Part shown: positions 22,215 through 34,641 of the stretch, piece by piece | How the letters are laid out: each line of letters starts with the position of its first letter | How positions within the stretch are numbered: the first letter of the stretch is position 1 | Assembly: GCA_030704615.1 (NCBI GenBank) | Contig: CM060731.1 | Coordinates: 53,800,221-53,864,220, forward strand | Source of the DNA: Takakia lepidozioides | Lineage: Eukaryota > Streptophyta > Takakiopsida > Takakiales > Takakiaceae | Length of the DNA: 64,000 bases | Direction: 5' to 3' | Notes under the pieces: model-generated | Databases searched by the model: none | Seen by the model: only the letters and a program-made list of their open reading frames with translations | Told to the model about the DNA's origin: nothing | Position numbers and translations under genes: made by a program

Positions 22215-22545
22215 TCATCCCGCATTAGGAAAGTGGGGAGCGCTCCACATCTCCTGTTCCCTCTTCATGCTCCCCACCTTCAAGACCATGTTCCCAAACA
22301 TTTTCCCATTTTTGCTTCTTTGTTTTCGAGCGGGGACCGGGAACAGGGGAGCAAGCCGCGTTTCACAGGGCAAAGGGGAAGCAAGATCGGGAACATGGGG
22401 AGTAGGCCCCATTCCACAAGGCGAGACAAGGCGAGGATGGGAGCATGGACCAAGAACATGGGAGCAAACACCGTTCCATAGGGTGAGGAGGGGAGCGGGG
22501 ACCAAGGACAGGGACAACGGAGCGGCAGAGCGGGGATCTTGGAAG
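22215..22545. repeat. GC-rich repeat of GGGAGCATGG/GGGAACATGG words
   Basis: Interspersed GGGAACATGGGGAG, GGGAGCATGGACC and their complements CATGCTCCCC and CATGTTCCC (for example 22265-22300 against 22390-22460) form imperfect direct and inverted repeats. The origin is unknown; no coding function is assigned. Confidence 0.5.
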
Positions 22546-24440
22546 TCTTGTAATTATTTTCGAGATTAAAATTACTTCAATCAATTGCAACTGCAACCAT
22601 TCAATGTGCTTTGTTTGTCACAGATAGAACCTCACACCTCACACTGCATAAGATATGTCTTAGAGGGAGTTTCCTTGTGAGACCCCGCATCCGGATATTT
22701 TGCTTCAGAAGATCCCTCCAAACACAAAGGAAAGAAGCTAGAAATTCTTTACGTGTGAATTCTTGTATTGCCCTTATTGCTATGCACCCTAGTCAAAACC
22801 TGGTGGTGAAGGCACAAGCCACCTCATTAGTGGATGTGTTAAAAATTGGATGTTAAAGGTGTCAAGTGTCCAACTTCCCACCAAAAGGTACCAGCCCCCT
22901 CACTTAAGCTTTACTTCAACGGAGTAATTGCAAGAGAACTATATATACTCCATATGACACATCCAAATAGATAGCCCACCGATTATAGTCAAACCTGGAT
23001 AATTGTTATGCTCCTTGAGTATACAATGTATAACATTTAGGCAGTTATATCAAATAACAATAAAATAGGCTGAAATATTAAAACATAACAATTAGAAACA
23101 TAAAATTCGAGGGCTACTTAGTACTATGCCCTCTTAATATATATAGGAAGATAATAGGAATAATGTAAGAACTTAATGCACACGTGCAACCTCTGACAGG
23201 ATGGTACGCCGGTTTTTGGCATGTCAAATCTTCCCCACCCACTCTTGAGAGTGACATGGAACTGAAGGAGTGTAAACTCGAGTCGGGGTTACACTCGGTT
23301 ACACGACGAGGTGTGTAACTCCACTTGGGGTTACATCAGGTTACACGACGAGGTGTGTGACTCCACTTGGGTTACATCGGGTTACACGACGAGGTGTGTA
23401 ACTCCACTCGGTGTTACACAGAATGGAGTGTAACTCCTCTTGGTGTAACTCACACTTGGTCTCGAAATTTGACTAAGTCCAAATTTGGTTAAGTATAAAA
23501 TGGACTTACCAGAGTTACATGAGAAACCGGGGTTACAGAGGGTTACATTACCGAGGTTACACCCACCAGGGTTACACTACAAGTGCCTTCCATCAAGAAT
23601 CGATCCTTGAACCTCGCCATCTGATGCCCAAAGACTGTCTGATGAAATGAAGTTAGGCATAAAACTCCCCTGAACTTGTTTCCAACGCTTCCACCTTACC
23701 ACCATGCTACCAACCACAACTTGCAACCCACTTGGATTCTTAAGTACTAGGGCTTCGCGTTGCTCCGCACTACTAGCGACGAATTCTGAGAACTGCGTTC
23801 AATTGGTACAAAAAGGGGTGGGCACATCTCTGTATTTCATTGTTTGATGCAGCTACCTCTATCTATGCCCAAGAAGTGAGGGCGAGTGGAACCCCTTTTC
23901 TGTATTTTTGTATTTTTTTGTATTTTTCCTCTGTATTTCATTTCAAGATTCATTTGACGGTGTAATGATTGTGGCTCATTTTGATACAACAAGCAGATTT
24001 GGATTTGGATTATGAATGTTGTTTATATGATATCTTTTTCATCTTTATATGCAATTGGTGTAAATTTCGAATCGTTTATTTTGTCTGCCTCTCCGCATTA
24101 ACATTTTGTTTTTCCATATTATTTGAAGTTATACATATGCCCAAGTTTTTATTGTTTACGGTGGACATTAGCATTTTGATATAATAGATAACGACCGTAT
24201 ATTCGAAGATACATTCTTAAAAAAAATAGTTGTCTACATAAACTCAGTGACAAATATTATTGTTTTGAACAAAATGTGTCTTGATAAAAAATACTGATGC
24301 GGATATGGTATTTCTCTTCGAAATTGAAGGTAGTTTGTTCTGTGAGCTTTCATGAATATGTTCAAAAGAGACCCACCTTCTTTCTTTCTTCATTTGTTAG
24401 CAGGATCTCAAGGTTGGACTTCATAAATGAAATATTCGAG
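22545..24440. other. AT-rich intergenic DNA with one small tandem repeat
   Basis: No gene recognised. The only structure noted is the 42-bp repeat at 23268-23420. Confidence 0.5.
23268..23420. repeat. 42-bp tandem repeat, about 3.5 copies
   Basis: ACACGACGAGGTGTGTAACT recurs at 23301, 23343 and 23384 (periods 42 and 41). The linking sequence CCACTTGGGGTTACATC-like is conserved. GTTACAC words continue in degraded form to about 23580. Confidence 0.75.
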
Positions 24441-24442
24441 TC

Positions 24443-24790
24443 ATGTTGATAGATATTGCTACTGGAGTGAGCCCCTCACAAAGGTTTGCTCTTGTTCTGC
24501 CCAGATTGGGGGCACGACCACAATGCTATCCCTGTGTCTTCAGTTTGCCCCTGAGTTTAATTTTCAGTCTAGTGCCGAGGGTGGGTAAACCCTTGAGGTC
24601 ATCCATAATGGCCTCTCCCATGTCACAGACTGGAAACAAGTTCAGAGAGGTCAGGCTCAGCCTAATGAGAATATCCCCAGACATTGTAGCAGAAAACGGA
24701 TATTGTTTTCAGGCCACCCTCACATTGGGCATTGACAATCTCCCTTTCCTCTTTGCATCTTTTTTAGAAAGAGAGTTAGCACATAATAAG
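24443..24790 (-). mobile_element. rearranged 3' fragment of the LINE family found at 37634-42367
   Basis: On the minus strand the text corresponds to two parts of the C-terminal region of the LINE protein: a LFPVCDMGE/DDLKGLPTLGTRL block (24650-24540) and the CPMW/CPLC zinc-like block (24760-24680). Relative to the intact LINE the two blocks are in swapped order. No open frame spans them. Confidence 0.6.
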
Positions 24791-24879
24791 TAGCTATATA
24801 AACTATTCTATGTGTCAAATTGTTGTACAAGGAAAAACAAGCTCATGTGAAATGTGATGGGACATACAGCTTGTTGTTA

Positions 24880-26590
24880 GGTGCTGGTAAAATGCAGAGA
24901 GAACATTCTGCTGCTTAGATGGATCCCACCTGCCAGCTGCAGCATAGATGTGTTTGATAGCAATTGTAAATTCAGTGGAGGAGGAGGTGTCGTAGGGGTC
25001 GTGCAAAACCAATGGCCAGCTTCTCACTGTGGTGGCAAAGAGAAAATTCCTTTTCCTCCTCCCCCACATCATGCAATACAAAGCGCATGTCCGGCATATA
25101 CCCCACCTCCTTCATCTGCCCAGACAATCTTCTCAGGTCAACATGGATTTCCTTAATTCTGGGATGCAACTTGTCATCTACAACGAAGCTGTCCACCCTG
25201 TTGCCAACCTCAAAAGACTTGGCTATTTTCTAACCCCTCTGACCTTCATCATTTTCTCACCTTTGCAGTATCATCCCATCTGCCAGCTGCAACATAGATG
25301 TTTGATAGCAACACATAAGTCGCGGCATCCTGTTCATCCCACTTGAGGATAGATGTTGCCGCACGTTCAGCCATCTCCACATTACCATGGATTCTGCAGG
25401 CACCAAGCAAGGCCTTCCACACCACAACATCTGGATTGATTGGCATTTTATTAATCAGGTCCACTGCCTCATCCAGTTGTCCCGCACGTCCAAGAAGGTC
25501 CACCATGTAGCCAAAGTGCTTTACTGTCGTAGTAACACCGTGATCTTGACTCATGGAATCGAAGTAGCGTCTTCCTTCATTCAGTAGGCCATTGTGGCTG
25601 CATGTAGAGAGAACACATATAAAGGTGATACTGTCCGGCTTCAAGCCGTTCTTTTACATTCCTTCAAATAGTTGCGGGACGTCCCTATGACAACAATGCT
25701 GTGGGCATATCCTACAATCATCGCATTCTACGACACCACATTTCGTTCAGTCACATTGTCAAATACTCCCTTTGCATCCTCAATGCATCTCTTTCCCCAT
25801 CATTTGCTAATAGGTCTCCAAGTCCTCCATCCCACGCCTCTGCTGTGCCTAACCTGCAAGCATGGCGTTCCATGACACCAAATCCCGTTCAGCCATATTG
25901 TTGAACACTCCCTCCGCATCCTCAATGCTCCCACATTTGGCATACATGTCCACGAGGGTATTGTCCAGAATCACATCTGGTACAATTCCAGCTTTGGTGA
26001 TGCAACCATGCACCTCTTTGCTCTTTTCCAGGGCTGCCAGGCTTGCACACGCACTGCAAACGCACACAAACGTGATGTGGTCGGGCTTCACCCCTTCCCC
26101 CATCATTTGCTCATAGGTCTCCAACGCCTCCATCCCACGCCCCTGCTGTGCATATCCTGCAATCATCGCACTCCACGACACCACATTTCGTTCAGCCATA
26201 CTGTCGAACACTCCTCGATGCACTCACATTTGACATACATGTCTAGCAGGGCAGTGTTCAGGATGACATCTGGTACTAATCCAGCTTTGACGATGTCACC
26301 ATGGACCTCTTTGCACCTTTCCAGGGCTGCCACGCTTGCACACGCATTGCAAATGCAAACAAACGCTATGCGGCACATCAATTGCTCATAGGTCTCCAAA
26401 GCCTCCATCCCGCGCCTTGCTTTGCATATCCTGCAATCAGTGCACTCCACGACACCACATCTCGTTCAGCCATACTGTCGAACACTCCCTTTGCATCCTC
26501 GATGCACTCATATTTGACCTACATGTCCAGCAGGGCAGTGTTCAGGATGACATCTGGTACTAATCCAGCTTTGACGATCTCACCATGGAT
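24880..26590 (-). pseudogene. decayed PLS-DYW pentatricopeptide repeat gene
   Basis: Minus-strand PPR text runs from about 26585 down to 25000 in several frames. PPR units include NVVSWSAMIAGYAQQGRGME (26190s), VPDVILDNTLVDMYAKCGSI (25990s) and LVSWNAMLAG (25880s). After a frame break come the C-terminal repeats and E motifs (KPDSITFICVLSTCSHNGLL at 25640; AAVQ-less E region ending YVLLSNIYVAAGRWDDTAKV near 25310-25255). Then the beginning of a DYW domain appears (VDDKLHPRIKEIH; VLHDVGEEEKEFSLCHHSEK near 25070-25015). The DYW domain breaks off before the second zinc-binding pair. A further short copy of the 'NIYAAAGRWD' block is at 24905-24960. Two near copies of KAGLVPDVILNTALLDM (near 26570 and 26270) indicate internal duplication. 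It is a paralogue of the intact gene at 46085-48061. Confidence 0.85.
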
Positions 26591-28860
26591 GCAAAGAGCA
26601 ACGCAAGGCATCCCCAACTTACAACCTCGTGCAAAGCCGGCTGCAAACTAGGATTCGGATTCAGGCATGGCCTCCACATGTACTGCCTCAATCGATCACT
26701 CGCTCTCAGCAGCAAACGTGGGGCATCAATGGCCGTAATGCTATATGATAATCCAACATTCGCCGGGAACGGCATACGTACATTCTCTCACAGCAGCAAA
26801 CAGCCATCTAATTATGATCAAGACGAGCGCTCAGACTTGCAAGAAAACTCAAAGGAGGTCTAAACTTTGTATCCATCATTTATTCTGCTAATTCTGCTCG
26901 AGTGCATAGAACCTCCAGAACTTTGTTAGCATAAATTATGGATTGTGGATTTTTTTTCTAACTTCTTAAGACAAAAAGTGCTGGCTCACAATTCGGGCTT
27001 TTTCTGAGTGAGCCCGGGCCATGAGGATACGGAGAAGTCCCTGGAGGTGCCCAAACAAGGCCATCCCAGGGATACAAGATGGTAGCCCCACCGGGCTTAT
27101 CTGGGTGCTGTACATATCATTTTCGAGCCTGCAATTCCTGCCAGTTTGCCAATGGTACCCAAAATTGGGTGAAGGCCGGATGTGGATGGAAACTCGTTCA
27201 AAACCGAGTAGACTTTCTTGGATTCGGCCTCATGACGGATGTGGATCTAAAAACTTTACGATGAAATCTACACTCGAGAATACAATGTAAATCCTAACTG
27301 ACAGGGGTTCCAATTGAGATTCTCAGTGTACCCATCCCTTTCAAGTAGCAATCCAAACAGCAAGTCCGGATTTGAATACCTGCTATCTAGAGGATGGTTT
27401 GGGCAGGAGTCGAAGTTGTCTCGACTAGTATAGGTACAAATCAGGACTACATTCTTCTGAGATCTAGGAGATCAATATGGGGATGTGGAAGTCAGCTCGC
27501 AGCGCCCGAAGACCGAAGCCTGGATTTGAGTTAATCGTTGGTCAACATGAATGTCGTCTTGCTGGGAGCAAACTGCACATGGGCCAGCAGCAGCTCGTGC
27601 AGGATGCGACATGTCTTCCCGAGTGGTCGACATGGCTAAGGAATGAAGATCGACAGGTCTGGTTGCTGACCTCTGGCAAAAACAAACAGCTCGCAATATT
27701 TTTGAGCAATCTCCCCTCAATTGTTGGGAAGGGTCCTTCCGACCAACTCTGGGTAGCGAGGAAGCTGTTTGGGCAAGGATCACAGGTGCTTACAGCCAAT
27801 AGCTCAGCTAAGCCTGGACGCGGTCAATGCCCAAGCTACTTTGATCGAAAAGCGGCTTCTTCAGTTCCCGGAAAACCCAGAGAGACAGAGGGTGGGTGAG
27901 GGAGTGGGTCCTAGAGCACATGGGGCAGATGGAGAACTGTGTCAACAATACTGTCAGCCGATGGATGGGTGGAGGTTATTTGGCTCTCAGGTCCTCGTCA
28001 ATTCAGAAGAGACGGCTAGTAAGGCCTTGCATCCCACGAGGTCCAATTAACAAGTCAATATTTTTTCCCTGGTCCCCAAGTTTGGGACACTGGGGTCTCA
28101 GGGATCAGCTGGAAGTCCAGCATTATTGCACGTCCATTCCTGCCATGCAAATAAATGGGCTCCTTCGCTCCTTCCCTGACTCAGATGGGGGGATGCAGGG
28201 GGAGTACTGAACGTTTTTCACCTGCATAATTTGTGCCCACATTTGAGGGGGATTCTGGGATGGATTTTTATCAATTTTTGCAAGTAGCCTCCCAATTCAC
28301 TGACTTGAAGTGATACATCCACCAAAATATGAGTCACTCCGAAAATGTTGTGTTCAATATTTGAGTCCGAGGTCAAACTAGGCTTGGCCCTGCCTTTTCT
28401 CAGAAATAAAACAAAGGAAAAATGAAAAGAAAGAAGGTTGCCACCGCCAGAAATGATGGATATACATCTGTTTCCTGACCCCGACACTACAAACGAGGTA
28501 CCTGAAAAATTAGAGGTAGGTGGTGTAGTGAGAGAACTCTACTCAAGGAGTCAAACGGGCTGCCATAGTTATGTATAATTCTGCCTCTAGTCTCTTCATC
28601 ATGTATGTTTGATGATGCTGATCATAAGTAAGAGATTCTATCCCCTTGCGGATACTTTGGGGAGGGCTCTAGGTACAATCTTCTAAAGCCAATGGTGACG
28701 ATTTTGCAATCTCCAAAGAAGAAAAGCTTGGGCTTAATCGTGAATCTCTTTGCTTCTTTGTCGCTACTTCACCCAAAAACATCAGCTGTATGTTTTCAAT
28801 TCGAAGCTCAAAATCTCCTATAAAGCTGTAGCTAGCACGAAACGGGGCAAGTGGGGGCAA
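26590..28860. other. intergenic, no gene recognised
   Basis: The longest open frame (27477-27899, plus, 140 codons) resembles nothing I know and shows no neighbouring splice or promoter support. No repeats stand out. Confidence 0.45.
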
Positions 28861-28867
28861 GTGGGGT

Positions 28868-29404
28868 GTGGCAGAGACGAACTTCTCCACACTCATTAAA
28901 GACATCCCATTTGGTTGCTCAAGATGTGAGCTTCCAGGTAAAGCAGGGCACTTCTGCCATTCGATTTTAGATCTTGTGAGAGTAGAGTTCGTCTGTGAGA
29001 AACACTTTTACTACCTCTCCACAAACATTTATGCAGCTGTGGACAAGTTGCTGCTTCGACTTCTTGCCCATTATGCACAGCCAAAGAATAAGAGCCATCC
29101 AAGCGCAAAATTCGTGAAATGGGAAAATGGTAGGATGATCGGGAATAAGTTTTATCTCCCCCTGAAACGAAGGCAGACTTCCCAGGCAATTCAAGCATTC
29201 ATGAACACAATCCTAAATCATGGAGATGTGAACAGGTTGAGAGAAACTACGCAGCAGACTGAAAATCCAATACACTGCCACCATAGACAAAACCCAGCAA
29301 AAATGAGAGATTTATCAAACAAGTCTTATGTGCACTGTGCCTACAAGCAACACGGCCTGGCCAAAGAAAAACTGCAAAGAGGCAACTTGCTGACATCAGA
29401 GTAA
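28868..29404 (+). CDS. hypothetical open frame, 178 codons
   Basis: Opens with GTG; the nearest ATG would be internal. The deduced protein has one CSRC and several isolated Cys/His but no motif I recognise, and no transmembrane segment. It could be an exon of an unrecognised gene or a chance frame; I favour chance. It is listed only because it is the longest unexplained frame in this stretch. Confidence 0.12.
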   Translation: MAETNFSTLIKDIPFGCSRCELPGKAGHFCHSILDLVRVEFVCEKHFYYLSTNIYAAVDKLLLRLLAHYAQPKNKSHPSAKFVKWENGRMIGNKFYLPLKRRQTSQAIQAFMNTILNHGDVNRLRETTQQTENPIHCHHRQNPAKMRDLSNKSYVHCAYKQHGLAKEKLQRGNLLTSE

Positions 29405-30002
29405 GTCTTTACATTCAAGTGGCTGAACTCAAGCCCAGGGGGAATTCCCCCAACACAGCATTTTAAGGTACCTCGTTGAGAATATGGCACGGGCGCCTCT
29501 TTAGCGTCAGCCGCAGCATATAGATACCATGTACTGTCCATGGTTACATGATCCTCGCATGTAGGAATCGACATTCGACCCTCAATCTAAACATCTCAGA
29601 AAATTCCGGTAAATCTACAGTAGCTTTTGTAGAATGTACATTGTTGAGCTTCCTCCATCACACCTCGACGCGGTTGCGTTTATGTCTAAGCTAAACTAAA
29701 GAAGCCATAAAACCGTCATGATATGCAATGTTGACCACATTTACCCCCCCATGGCAATCCTTCCTATGTGATCAGACGCTTTTGAGTCGGCCTGAGCTCA
29801 ACAACATCTATCCAACGGAGGAAGTAGACATGCATCAAAAGACGCACTAGACTTCGCAGATTTCGGCAGACCTCGCACTGACAGACGCTCCTTCCCTTCA
29901 TGCTACGCTACTGGTGACCCCTACCACTCTCCCTCTTCCTCTCGCTACCATACCATGCCCCCCCCTGCCCCACTTTTCAACCTTTCTCCGGCACAACTCT
30001 CT

Positions 30003-30538
30003 TCATGAATAAAGAGCTCCGCTACACCAGTCGTCCGTGGACTTGGGTGAGACTGGGTCTGGCTTCTTTTCCAAGCTCTCCTCCACGTCCGAAGTAACAT
30101 CGTCACACACAAAGCCGCTGAAGACACGGATCTCTTCAATAGGTGAGAGACCAGAACAAGCATTAGTTAATATTTGGTGTGACCCCCATTGGAAGTTATT
30201 TTTGCCGGCATACTTCCGTTTACACAGATCTTGGACGGTCCCCCACTCACTGTTATCTTGGCTTGATGCTTCATCACCATTTGCTTCTGCTTCAGAGACT
30301 GCATTCGAGTACTGAACTCATCGAGATGCACTACCTCTACCCAATTGGCAGGGTGGCGAAGAAAGAACTCCCAATCTATAACATTGATGAAAACTGTGAC
30401 GATAACGCCGGCCAAATACGTGTACGCCATCGTCGTGTATGAGTGATTGGCATAGCCAACGACGGCGGCAAGTGCAACGGATCCTAGGACAGTGCTTGCC
30501 AGCATCTGTTGTTGACACTTTGGGCTGGGCCAATCCAT
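30003..30538 (-). CDS. signal peptidase complex subunit 1 (SPCS1/SPC12-like), two exons
   Basis: Exon 1 is 30538-30251 (96 codons), exon 2 is 30131-30003 (42 codons plus TGA); the 119-bp intron has GTGAGT...AG borders. The product is about 138 residues. It starts MDWPSPKCQQQML, the diagnostic 'MDWxGQ' start of SPC12. Two membrane segments follow (about residues 16-30 and 37-56), with a short luminal SYTTMAYTYLAG loop. Then VIDWEFFLRHPANWVEV matches the family's PNWPFxNxHPLxWLDP. SPC12 is a non-catalytic subunit of the ER signal peptidase that shapes substrate choice. The usual plant protein is about 92 residues, so the Lys-rich and then acidic C-terminal extension (SDVEESLEKKPDPVSPKSTD) is extra. 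Exon 2 is supported only by frame continuity, intron borders and coding-like composition. Confidence 0.75.
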
Positions 30539-30539
30539 T

Positions 30540-33500
30540 TCGCAATTTCGAGGGAACCCAAGCTCTGTTCGTAGAAGCGATATACACAAGCAGGGAAGGT
30601 GTAAACCTTAATATTATCCCCGGCCACAACGACTCTCCCTCAAATATCTCTCGTTTCTCTTGCAGTATCTTCTCAGTACCCTTCACATGTATAATATCTC
30701 CCCACCCCGGCAAAAAATCTCACGGACCGCTTCCAACTCAATTCACAGCTATGTCTCCCCTTTCCCTCTAACTCTCTCTCTCTCTCAAGCTCACCTGCTG
30801 CTTCAGCTATCACCGCTCTATACTGCTTCCGACTTCTCGTTCAGGTCTCTCACAGTCAACAACACCCACCCAAGCTCAGACTGCTTCACAACCTCTCTCT
30901 TCTCCCCGAACAAAATCTCTCTTCGTCCCAGATCCAGCTCAGTCTACCACCAGACACTCGATCTACCGCTGACTCCTGCGGAGCAACAAGCAGCCCTTTT
31001 ATCCAGAGGAAGCGCAGCACTGTCTCGCTCGACTTCCTGGAAGCCAGGCACGCACGTAATGATGAGGGAGGGTCGCCATAGCCGCTGCTTCGCTCCTGCA
31101 CCGTACGTGCCTACCCTCTCCGCGTCCAACCGACCGTCTGCCGTCTCCCACGCAGGACTATACGGCTTACGAAGGCTCGTTATACTCATATAATACCAGT
31201 ACAAACATTGAATACATCGTGGCCACAGTGTGTTAGCTTCAAACTGCGAAGCCCCAATCTTTGGCACGTTCACCACGCTCACTGCGAGCCTTCACTCAGA
31301 GCAACATCTCCGCGTTAGGGACCACATTTGCTTCAGCAACCTTCGACAAGTGTCACGGGGTGTCAGATCTCTTGTGTTTGCCTTCCTTTTTTGATTTGGG
31401 TTCTGTGCAGGCGCCTTGTGGCCATCTTTGAGAACCTCAAGCCTTGCATCTTTTTGGTTAATTGAGCCTCTTCCCATGCAATCTAACCCTCTGGACCCCT
31501 CTTCCCATGCAATCTAAGTTATTCATTCCAATTCCTGCAGTCTTCATCGACAATCGATCGCAGCTACTGAATATAGATTGTCGAGGGAAGGTTACTCTCT
31601 ACCTGTCCAGTGAGATCTGTCGACGAAAGAAACCAGTTGACTGGGATAGATCAGGAGAAGTTGACTCATCAGCAGTCCACTTGTGGGCCCATTCTGCAAA
31701 TCAATTCAAGCAGTTGACCTGTCAGAATTAAGTTAATGAGCACCTACCCTCACCTCCACACAGCACCGTGGGCTGTGTACCTGCAATCAGTACTCACATG
31801 TACGCTGCCGACGGACACCCTGCCAGCTCCTCACATTTGAAAGCGGCGTAAAGTTGGGCACTGGAATCTCATCCTCAGTTTGGCGACATTTGTGGTACTT
31901 CAAGAGAGTGGAGTTATCGATTCATGGCGTACGGTTGCTAAAAATATAAGCTGACATTAAAGAAACACCAGCGATTTGTTTGCATTCAATCAACGCGCAC
32001 TCTTTGACTCCACAATACCAACAAAAGAGGCCTGCCCCACTGTCATGGCCGTCACATATCTCGGGTCTCACACCTATTCCGAAGGATCCAGAAAATCTCG
32101 CCGCGGCGCTCTCCACCAGTGTTGTTTTTTGACAGGTAGCCCTACCTTTTTTGTGACAGGTTTAATTTTGTTTTGACTGTCACTGTGACAGACAACTTCA
32201 AGAAAATGCCTTTCACATGACAGGTTGACAGATTTTTGACCTTTCACACAATTTTGTCATATGAAATTAAAACAAAAAATGAAAAGAAGTGTGAATTTCT
32301 TACAACTACAATTAGTGAACCCCGTGGGAAAAAAATTAAAAATCCGTGAATACATATGGTATTGTCTTTTTGTTCATAGGTTCCAAGTCCAACTCAAACA
32401 TAGCATTATCTTATTCTCTAACTATAAGGACTTTAGCATTTATTTCATACAAGCCCCAGCCTCTCTTCTTTCAGAGATATTTTCTTGGCTTATCAATGAG
32501 CTAGGAAATACAATATGCGATTGTAAGTTTGTACTCAACACCCTTGTCACAAAAAAATAATAATAATAATAATAATAATAAGAATGGTGGGTAGAGCACG
32601 CATAGGAAACAAGCTTAAAATGCCGATTGGCTCTCTTGCTTTGGAAAAACATAAGAGGAAGGTGAGAGAGGGGCATGACTTAGCGCAACACACCAATCGG
32701 TGCCTTTACACGGTGTAATGGCCTTTGACCACATTTTCTCCATTGACTTCAACTTGATGCAAAGTCTCTCTCTACAAGAGAGCCAACAAAGACGGAGAGC
32801 CTAGAGGTTTAAGGCTTGAAATACAAAGAAGGGCAGTTGGCAGTGCCTCTCCTAGGTGGACTTAGTAATAAAATTACCCCTAATTATCAGAAATTTCTGC
32901 CTTTCTTTTGACAGGCTATTTTTTTTGTTGACTTTCACTGTGACAGGCTTTTTTTTCTCACTGCCTTTCTTTTGACAGGCTCATATTTTTTTTGCCTTTT
33001 TTTGCCTGTCAAATGCCTTGTGACAGGTGCAAAAATCAGCCTTGCTCTCCACCCCCAACCCCTGCTCCAGTGCTCAGCATACATTCGAGAAGGCTCGAGA
33101 TATTCCGACAACTGAACACCAAGGACAAGTGGCTGTTTGATACTTAGATGCACCAAGTCCTGGATTCATTGATTTTGCAGAGGGAGGCAGAAACGCTCCC
33201 TGGCCCACGTCTGTCGACAAGTCATTAGTCATTACACTCGACACGCGCAGCTCTGTGCGCTATCTCCACCTGCCAATGCCAGCTTCACTCTGATTTCTAC
33301 ATATCTACCACATCAGCATAGATCATGATCACTGCACGCGTGTCAAATCAGCCCACGGTATCCTGCTCCGACTCTGTCCAACGCATCCAACTACCGTGGT
33401 GGGAAGGCTGATCCGGTAGTGAAGTGCCGAATATTTATTTTCTTTACAACAAAACACTTCGGCAAATTTCTAGATTTTACGGCAATGCCATGACGAGAAT

Positions 33501-34640
33501 TTAAGTAATTCGCCTGTGACTCCCTTCATGAACTTGCTCTATCTACTGTACCATTATGCACCAACAGTCAGTAGTTTAGATGGCACCAAGTGCCACCCAG
33601 ATGATTCTGGGGTCAAATCTTGCTACTGACGGGTGGTATATGGTTCCTGGGCGGTGTCCCACTAATTCGCCTCCATGGCGCATAAATGAAAGAGGTTATT
33701 TTCTCCTCTCACTACTAAGGGGCCAAATTTGTGATCTGGCGCTCCCAGGTGTTTCCCTTTTTTCAAAAAATAAAAATAAAAAAATAAATAAATTATGTGG
33801 GTTGTTAAGAGCCATGAGAACATTATGGTCAATCATCAAATGCAGTGATTGTTCAGCCAATTATTCTAGGATTTCTCAGAGCTAAGGAAAATATTTTCCT
33901 AGAGCTTTATGCCTTGAAACGTGCATTTGGAGATTTGATATTTGGAGTTTGTTTGAGATTTTAGGCATTTTTTTGTAAAGTTTTACCTAAATTTTCACTT
34001 AATTATTAGGCAGATTCATTTCTAATTATGTAGTGCCGGATCAGCCTTCCCACTGGTAATAAACAAGGTGAGAGATTGCCAAACTCCATGGTGACCATCC
34101 CAAAATGTCGAGGAAGATGTCTTTGGTTTGAGGGACATTCTTGCAATCTCAAATGCGCCATCTGAAATGTCAGTTTCCCACTGATCTTTGAAGTTTGATC
34201 TCTTTGTGATTGAAAGACAATCCACAGCAGCCAAGCTAATGCGAAACCCGGTAAGTATAGTATGGCTGGAGGGTAAACAACTTGTTTCTCCACAACTTCA
34301 AACAACCTCCCAAGTTCTCTCCAACTGTCTTTCATACATGACAGTATTTAGTCACACAGCTTGTATGAGCATACATCACTTAGATTCCGAACCCTCCCAG
34401 TTCCCAAATGACGTGTTTAGGCAGTTTAACATCAGGAAAGTTTAGCTGACTCGTGACCATATCTTTTAGCTTTATCAGATTTTCAAGGCAAATGTCCCAG
34501 GTCTTCAGAATTGTGTTCCTCACAAAATGGAATACAACACTCTTCATGGTCCAACCACCATCCCTTGAAGAGAGAGAGAGCTAGGGAGGAATGTCTGCAG
34601 AAAGTCCCGACCCTGAGCCTCGATGAGGTGAAATCCAACA
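30540..34640. other. intergenic between the SPCS1-like gene and the helicase gene
   Basis: No gene recognised. CT-rich sequence at 30740-30920 could be leader or promoter sequence of the SPCS1-like gene, because it lies directly upstream of its start. The stretch 32110-33030 is studded with TGACAGG/CCTGTCA words and T-runs, and has an (AAT)n microsatellite at 32555-32581. The rest is plain. Confidence 0.45.
32555..32581. repeat. (AAT)n microsatellite, about nine units
   Basis: Uninterrupted TAA/AAT trinucleotide run following an A7 tract. Confidence 0.9.
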
Positions 34641-34641
34641 C

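Noticed and set aside
30660-31193. 177-codon Ser/Leu-rich plus-strand frame
   Set aside because: CT-rich low-complexity DNA upstream of the SPCS1-like gene; no family resemblance.
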